This document shows positions 6,460-9,185 of a stretch of DNA of 9,185 nt, in pieces. The stretch lies in contig JAPKYM010000166.1 in the NCBI GenBank assembly GCA_026394315.1, positions 1 through 9,185 of the forward strand, in the 5' to 3' direction. How positions within the stretch are numbered: the stretch's first letter is position 1; every line of letters starts with the position of its first letter. The DNA is from Candidatus Bathyarchaeota archaeon (GTDB lineage Archaea; Thermoproteota; Bathyarchaeia; 40CM-2-53-6; RBG-13-38-9). A program made the position numbers and the translations under genes. The notes under the pieces were generated by a model that was not told the origin of the DNA, made no database searches, and saw only the letters and a list, made by a program, of their open reading frames with translations.

Positions 6460-6990
6460 ATGATGAACAGTGAGGAAGATCTGACAATAAGAAGTTTCAA
6501 GATAAGCAGAAATCTGCCGCTGGGAACGTACAAGTTCAGAGACGTTTTTTCAGGGTATGAAGTTTCTCCGACGATGCAAGAGCTCTTCATGAACCAGCCG
6601 AGCTCATTTGAACTGCAGAACTTGGACGTTGAGGTAACTACTGACGCGAAATATATGAGAGTTAGTGATGTCGACGGAAGATTGCTCATAAGCCCGAACT
6701 ATCTTAGAAGAGGCAGAAAGGAATTCCTCTATTTGGACCTGATACATGAGTTGACCCATGTGAGGCAGTTTCATCAAGGACACAACATCTACGATCCGAA
6801 ATTCAGGTACATTGATAGACCGACAGAAATCGAGGCTTTCACAAATGCCGTTGCTGAGGCAAGAAGAATAAAGCTGTCCAACTTGGAGATTTACGAATAT
6901 ATTAGGGTCGATTGGATATCCGATTCCGAACTTGAAGAGCTGGCTGAACGACTAGGCGTTCCATCGCCGGTCAAGAGAGAGATCAACTGA
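6460..6990 (+). CDS. putative HExxH zinc metallopeptidase
   Basis: This 176-residue soluble protein carries HELTH (His96, Glu97, His100) in the hydrophobic context LDLIHELTHVRQFHQG. About 23 residues later comes RYIDRPTEIEAF, where Glu123 or Glu125 can supply the third zinc ligand, as in gluzincin-type peptidases. The Arg-Pro-Thr-Glu-x-Glu-Ala context recalls small predicted peptidases related to the ImmA/IrrE or SprT-like groups, but I cannot name the family. The N-terminal 75 residues hold SPTMQELFMNQPSSFELQ and predicted strands (LDVEVTTDA, GRLLISPNYL) leading into the active-site helix. There is no leader or membrane segment, so it is cytosolic. ATG 6460-6462 is chosen because GAAGGT lies 6 bases upstream; a TTG at 6439 would add seven residues. 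The radical SAM gene follows after 45 bases on the same strand, so the two may share a transcript. Substrate unknown. Confidence 0.75.
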   Translation: MMNSEEDLTIRSFKISRNLPLGTYKFRDVFSGYEVSPTMQELFMNQPSSFELQNLDVEVTTDAKYMRVSDVDGRLLISPNYLRRGRKEFLYLDLIHELTHVRQFHQGHNIYDPKFRYIDRPTEIEAFTNAVAEARRIKLSNLEIYEYIRVDWISDSELEELAERLGVPSPVKREIN

Positions 6991-7003
6991 GAAAACATAT
7001 TTG
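6991..7003 (+). promoter_or_regulatory. weak BRE/TATA-like element before the radical SAM gene
   Basis: GAAAACATATTTG pairs an A-rich BRE-like stretch with a TATA-like core just after the peptidase stop. Initiation about 25 bases from the core would be near 7024, which would exclude GTG 7018 and favour ATG 7036 as the start of the radical SAM gene. The match is partial; readthrough from the peptidase gene is equally possible. Confidence 0.3.
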
Positions 7004-7035
7004 ATCAACACAACCTCGTGAGAGCATCCGAGTCT

Positions 7036-8136
7036 ATGTCTAACCCTCAGACGGCTCAAGAAGATACAAAAGAACCCGATTTGCGGAAATTGCGTCTTGT
7101 CGCATGGGAATCTACCAGGGCCTGCAAGTTTTCCTGTAAACACTGTCGAGCAACTGCGCAGACTAGTCCAGACCCAAAACAGTTGTCCACCTCAGAGATT
7201 AAGGGACTTATAGACGACATCTCCAGACTGGTCAAGCCTATTCTCATAATCACAGGAGGCGACCCATTACTCAGAGATGATGTCTACGAGGTTGCGGAAT
7301 ACGCCACTGATAGAGGCTTGCATGTGGCTATGGCGTTGAATGGCCAAGTTGACCGCGAGACCGCATCTGCCATACGCTCAGCTGGCGTCAAACGAGTCTC
7401 ACTCAGTCTGGATGGTTCCAAGCCATCCATTCATGACGAATTCAGGGGGATTGAGGGGGCTTTTGAGATGGCGATGAAAACCGCTGAATCCGTAAAGGCT
7501 GAGGATCTGCCCTTCAGAATCCTTACGACAGTCACCAAACACAACATCCATGATTTAACTGATATACACAAGCTCGTAACCGATCTTGGAGCTGAGAACT
7601 GGGATGTCTTCATGCTCGTTCCAACAGGCAGAGCCAGAAGTGATATGGAAGTTACACCAGCAGAGTACGAAACCGTGCTGAGATTTGTTCGTGACCTTTC
7701 ACGCAAATCTGGAATTCCTGTGAAGCTGACCTGCGCACCACACTACAACCGTCTTATGCTCCAATCCAAAGGTCTCGGCGAAAGCAGCTACGCCAACATC
7801 TGTCAGGAAATGACAAGGCTCAAGATTGGTCGAGGATGCTTGGCTGGCGATGGTTTCTGCTTCATATCTCATGTGGGTGAAGTCTATGGTTGTGGTTATC
7901 TCCCAATCTCAGGCGGCAACATTAGAAAGAAGAGGTTCTCCGAGATCTATACTTCATCACCTTTTTTCATTCAGCTAAGGGACAGAAGACTTCTGAAGGG
8001 TAAATGTAGAATCTGTGCCTTTCGTGAAGCCTGCGGAGGTTGCCGGGCTCGAGCATACTCAATCTTCAACGACTTTCTTGCTCAAGAGCCATACTGTACC
8101 TACGAGCCCTCAGCAACTGGGCAGTCTAAAGGTTAG
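7036..8136 (+). CDS. radical SAM/SPASM domain protein, TIGR04053-like (AhbD/NirJ/PqqE lineage)
   Basis: This enzyme of about 366 residues (372 from GTG 7018) should cleave S-adenosylmethionine with a [4Fe-4S] cluster to start radical chemistry in the cytosol. Counting from 7018, the cluster motif is C36-KFS-C40-KH-C43 after LRLVAWESTRA, the SAM-binding GGDP is at 80-83, SLSLDGS at 128-134 and VPTGRA at 201-206. The C-terminal SPASM region has cysteines 274, 281, 292, 330, 333, 339, 342 and 360 (CRICAFREACGGCRARAY, then PYC), enough for auxiliary Fe-S clusters. The pattern WExTRACxxxCxHCRA with FxLVPTGRA is that of the TIGR04053 group, whose reaction is not settled; relatives act on tetrapyrroles (AhbD, NirJ) or ribosomal peptides (PqqE). 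No Shine-Dalgarno is visible at either start; I prefer ATG 7036. It lies downstream of a peptidase gene and converges with an MBL-fold gene. Confidence 0.92.
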   Translation: MSNPQTAQEDTKEPDLRKLRLVAWESTRACKFSCKHCRATAQTSPDPKQLSTSEIKGLIDDISRLVKPILIITGGDPLLRDDVYEVAEYATDRGLHVAMALNGQVDRETASAIRSAGVKRVSLSLDGSKPSIHDEFRGIEGAFEMAMKTAESVKAEDLPFRILTTVTKHNIHDLTDIHKLVTDLGAENWDVFMLVPTGRARSDMEVTPAEYETVLRFVRDLSRKSGIPVKLTCAPHYNRLMLQSKGLGESSYANICQEMTRLKIGRGCLAGDGFCFISHVGEVYGCGYLPISGGNIRKKRFSEIYTSSPFFIQLRDRRLLKGKCRICAFREACGGCRARAYSIFNDFLAQEPYCTYEPSATGQSKG

Positions 8137-8155
8137 ACCTATCTTGTGTTAAATT

Positions 8156-8172
8156 GGCAAGCGGCCGTTGCC
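8156..8172. terminator. hairpin between convergent genes
   Basis: GGCAA-GCGGCCG-TTGCC has a perfect 5-bp stem with a 7-base loop that itself contains a CGGCCG palindrome. It lies 20 bases after the radical SAM stop and 5 bases beyond the MBL stop, and is followed by TTTCTC on the plus strand. It fills the 40-base convergent gap and could end transcripts from one or both sides. Confidence 0.45.
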
Positions 8173-8176
8173 TTTC

Positions 8177-8974
8177 TCAGATGGTTAATTCCATGTAATC
8201 CTCTGCAACTATGATCTCGCCACCGTAATCTTGCGAGACCCTAGAAACCATTTCCTCCGTGCGTGTCTCGCATACTGGATATAGATGTGTCAGGACGAGT
8301 CTCTTACATTCTGCCTTCGCAGCTATATGCCCAAGCTCTGAGGCGGTTGTGTGCAACCCTACGAGAAATTCCTCGCTCGGAAAAGAACACTCATGAACCA
8401 ACGTATCTGTTCCCTTTGCTAGCTTAATCAAGTTGTCATCTGGGATCGTATCTCCAGAGTATGTGACGGATTTTCCGTCAGCTTCTATTCTGTAGGCAAC
8501 GCCGCCAGCATGATGGACTGGTGCTGCTAATCCCGTCCAATTCTGATTTCTCGTGAATATGCCTTGTTCTACTTCACAGAGAGCCAGATACCCGCTGCGA
8601 TTCAGTGCGTCCGCTACGCGATTCCAAGGCTCGACCTTTTCCAGAAGATCTGTTGTAAACTTTACGAGCCCCTTCGGCCCGTAGACATCAAGTGTACTCT
8701 TAGGGGTTATCTCGCCGGTCTCAGGATCGAAGGCTTGGGAATGTATCAGGGGAAGATAGTCGGCCACATGATCGATGTGAAAGTGGGAAAGTAGAAGCTG
8801 ATTGATCTCACATAGTCGTGAACCTGATCTGCACAATTTGTATATTGTGGCGGGACCTATGTCTATCAGTATCTTCTCTCCTGCCAGCTCTAGAAGGACT
8901 GAAGAGTAGGATCTCTTCGCCGTGGGAATTATGCTTCCTGAACCTAGCAACCATATCTTCAAAGACCACACCAA
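8177..8974 (-). CDS. metallo-beta-lactamase-fold hydrolase, RNase Z-like
   Basis: This 265-residue protein has the full MBL metal site: SHFHIDH (His64, His66, Asp68, His69), His154/His155 in PVHHAGG, Asp175 in YSGDT and His230 in LTHLYP. HTTASELGHIAAKA (208-221) and HECSF match the RNase Z/ElaC branch, whose best known role is cutting tRNA 3' trailers, and the length is close to short-form RNase Z. I do not see the glycine-rich flexible-arm motif that binds the tRNA elbow in classical RNase Z (here the helix after the HxHxDH motif runs ADYLPLIHSQAFDPETGE), so another phosphodiesterase or hydrolase role is open. Cytosolic, no leader. Starts TTG 8972-8974, GTG 8969-8971 and TTG 8960-8962 all fit; the last gives MKIWLLGSGS, the usual beginning of the fold, with GGTG 6 bases upstream. 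It converges with the radical SAM gene. Confidence 0.88.
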   Translation of the reverse strand: MVWSLKIWLLGSGSIIPTAKRSYSSVLLELAGEKILIDIGPATIYKLCRSGSRLCEINQLLLSHFHIDHVADYLPLIHSQAFDPETGEITPKSTLDVYGPKGLVKFTTDLLEKVEPWNRVADALNRSGYLALCEVEQGIFTRNQNWTGLAAPVHHAGGVAYRIEADGKSVTYSGDTIPDDNLIKLAKGTDTLVHECSFPSEEFLVGLHTTASELGHIAAKAECKRLVLTHLYPVCETRTEEMVSRVSQDYGGEIIVAEDYMELTI

Positions 8975-8989
8975 AACAGCCCTACAAAT

Positions 8990-9046
8990 GCGTGCCAGGA
9001 AGATTCAAGTCTTGTTGCAGGATCATGCTTTCCACATCTGGCACGC
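8990..9046. repeat. 9-bp perfect inverted repeat in the leader of the MBL gene
   Basis: GCGTGCCAG (8990-8998) and CTGGCACGC (9038-9046) are perfect reverse complements 39 bases apart. The spacer can form a smaller stem (AAGATT/AGTCTT with one wobble). It begins 16 bases upstream of the longest MBL start and would sit in its 5' leader on the minus strand. A further GAAAAC-ACACCA-GTTTTC repeat adjoins it at 9047-9064. It is not a tRNA: no T-loop motif or 72-base cloverleaf fits. Confidence 0.45.
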
Positions 9047-9064
9047 GAAAACACACCAGTTTTC

Positions 9065-9185
9065 ACTAAAGGGTATGATGTCGAAACAGAAATAAAACGA
9101 TACTTGCAGACCCAAGCAATTGAGCGCGCATGGGTGAAAAAACAAGTGTGTGTAAGGACTCTGGTACATTATTCTTCGGATTTTT
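9065..9185. other. right-end stretch without a convincing gene
   Basis: This stretch holds no gene that I can support. A plus-strand frame is open from 8948 to the window end (after TAG 8945-8947) and reads naturally in part (TKGYDVETEIKRYLQTQAIE), but it has no ATG; the first usable starts are TTG 9104-9106 and GTG 9134-9136. A minus-strand frame open from the right edge ends near 9020 but has an odd, Cys/Phe-rich composition. The part near 9084-9096 (CGTTTTATTTC on the minus strand) could be a promoter for the MBL gene. Confidence 0.3.

Noticed and set aside
7036..8136. Naming the radical SAM gene ahbD or pqqE
   Set aside because: The WExTRAC and VPTGRA context fits the broader TIGR04053 group better, and no heme or PQQ genes are visible, so no symbol is assigned.
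8990..9046. Possible tRNA or tRNA-like gene, because of a 9-bp acceptor-like stem
   Set aside because: Only 57 bases long, no T-arm GTTCNANNC motif on either strand, no 5-bp T stem in position and no anticodon arm; treated as an inverted repeat.
8988..9095. 35-codon plus-strand frame (ATG 8988 to TAA) as a peptide precursor for the radical SAM enzyme
   Set aside because: No Shine-Dalgarno or promoter, it overlaps the leader of the opposing gene, and its composition (many His, Gln, Lys) shows no leader/core pattern.

Overview
The window looks like chromosomal DNA of an archaeon. The evidence is a BRE/TATA-type promoter ahead of one gene, frequent GTG/TTG starts, membrane-anchored surface proteins built from divergent B-repeat-like modules ending in a PKT-x-x-A-x-W signature, a twin-arginine lipid-free transporter leader, and small zinc-ribbon proteins. 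An uncultured TACK-group lineage (Bathyarchaeia or Nitrososphaeria-like) is my guess; nothing here fixes the taxon. I saw no rRNA, tRNA, CRISPR array, transposase or obvious insertion sequence. No gene-free stretch exceeds about 300 bases; the longest are the right end (about 210) and the divergent gap at 6268-6459 (about 190).

Left part (1-1570, minus strand): a LivKHM-type ABC importer operon. A good archaeal promoter at about 1558-1572 is followed by a remnant of the substrate-binding protein gene, then the permease genes livH (complete) and livM (cut by the window edge). The binding-protein gene is the strangest object in the window. It keeps its TAT leader, the first strand of the mature protein and what looks like the extreme C-terminus, but the roughly 300+ residues between are gone, in frame, with a (CG)5 tract at the probable joint.

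Middle (1595-6267, minus strand): a polytopic membrane protein resembling YhfC/PrsW-type intramembrane peptidases but with a doubtful active site; a 180-residue protein of unknown function with a C-terminal zinc ribbon; and a two-gene unit with an 8-base overlap. That unit encodes two secreted, C-terminally anchored proteins that share a duplicated surface module. One carries an alpha/beta-hydrolase-like domain with a GYSTGG nucleophile elbow; the other carries a beta-sandwich-like N-terminal half. They probably work together outside the cell.

Right part (6439-8974): two plus-strand genes, a small HExxH putative zinc metallopeptidase and a radical SAM/SPASM protein of the AhbD/NirJ/PqqE-like lineage (close in pattern to the TIGR04053 group), then a convergent metallo-beta-lactamase-fold gene resembling RNase Z. 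A hairpin lies in the short convergent gap. The last 211 bases hold the leader of the MBL gene, with a perfect 9-bp inverted repeat, and no convincing gene.

Most worth a second look: the collapsed binding-protein gene, the paired surface proteins with a shared module, and the peptidase/SPASM/MBL neighbourhood. None is proof of a new system.
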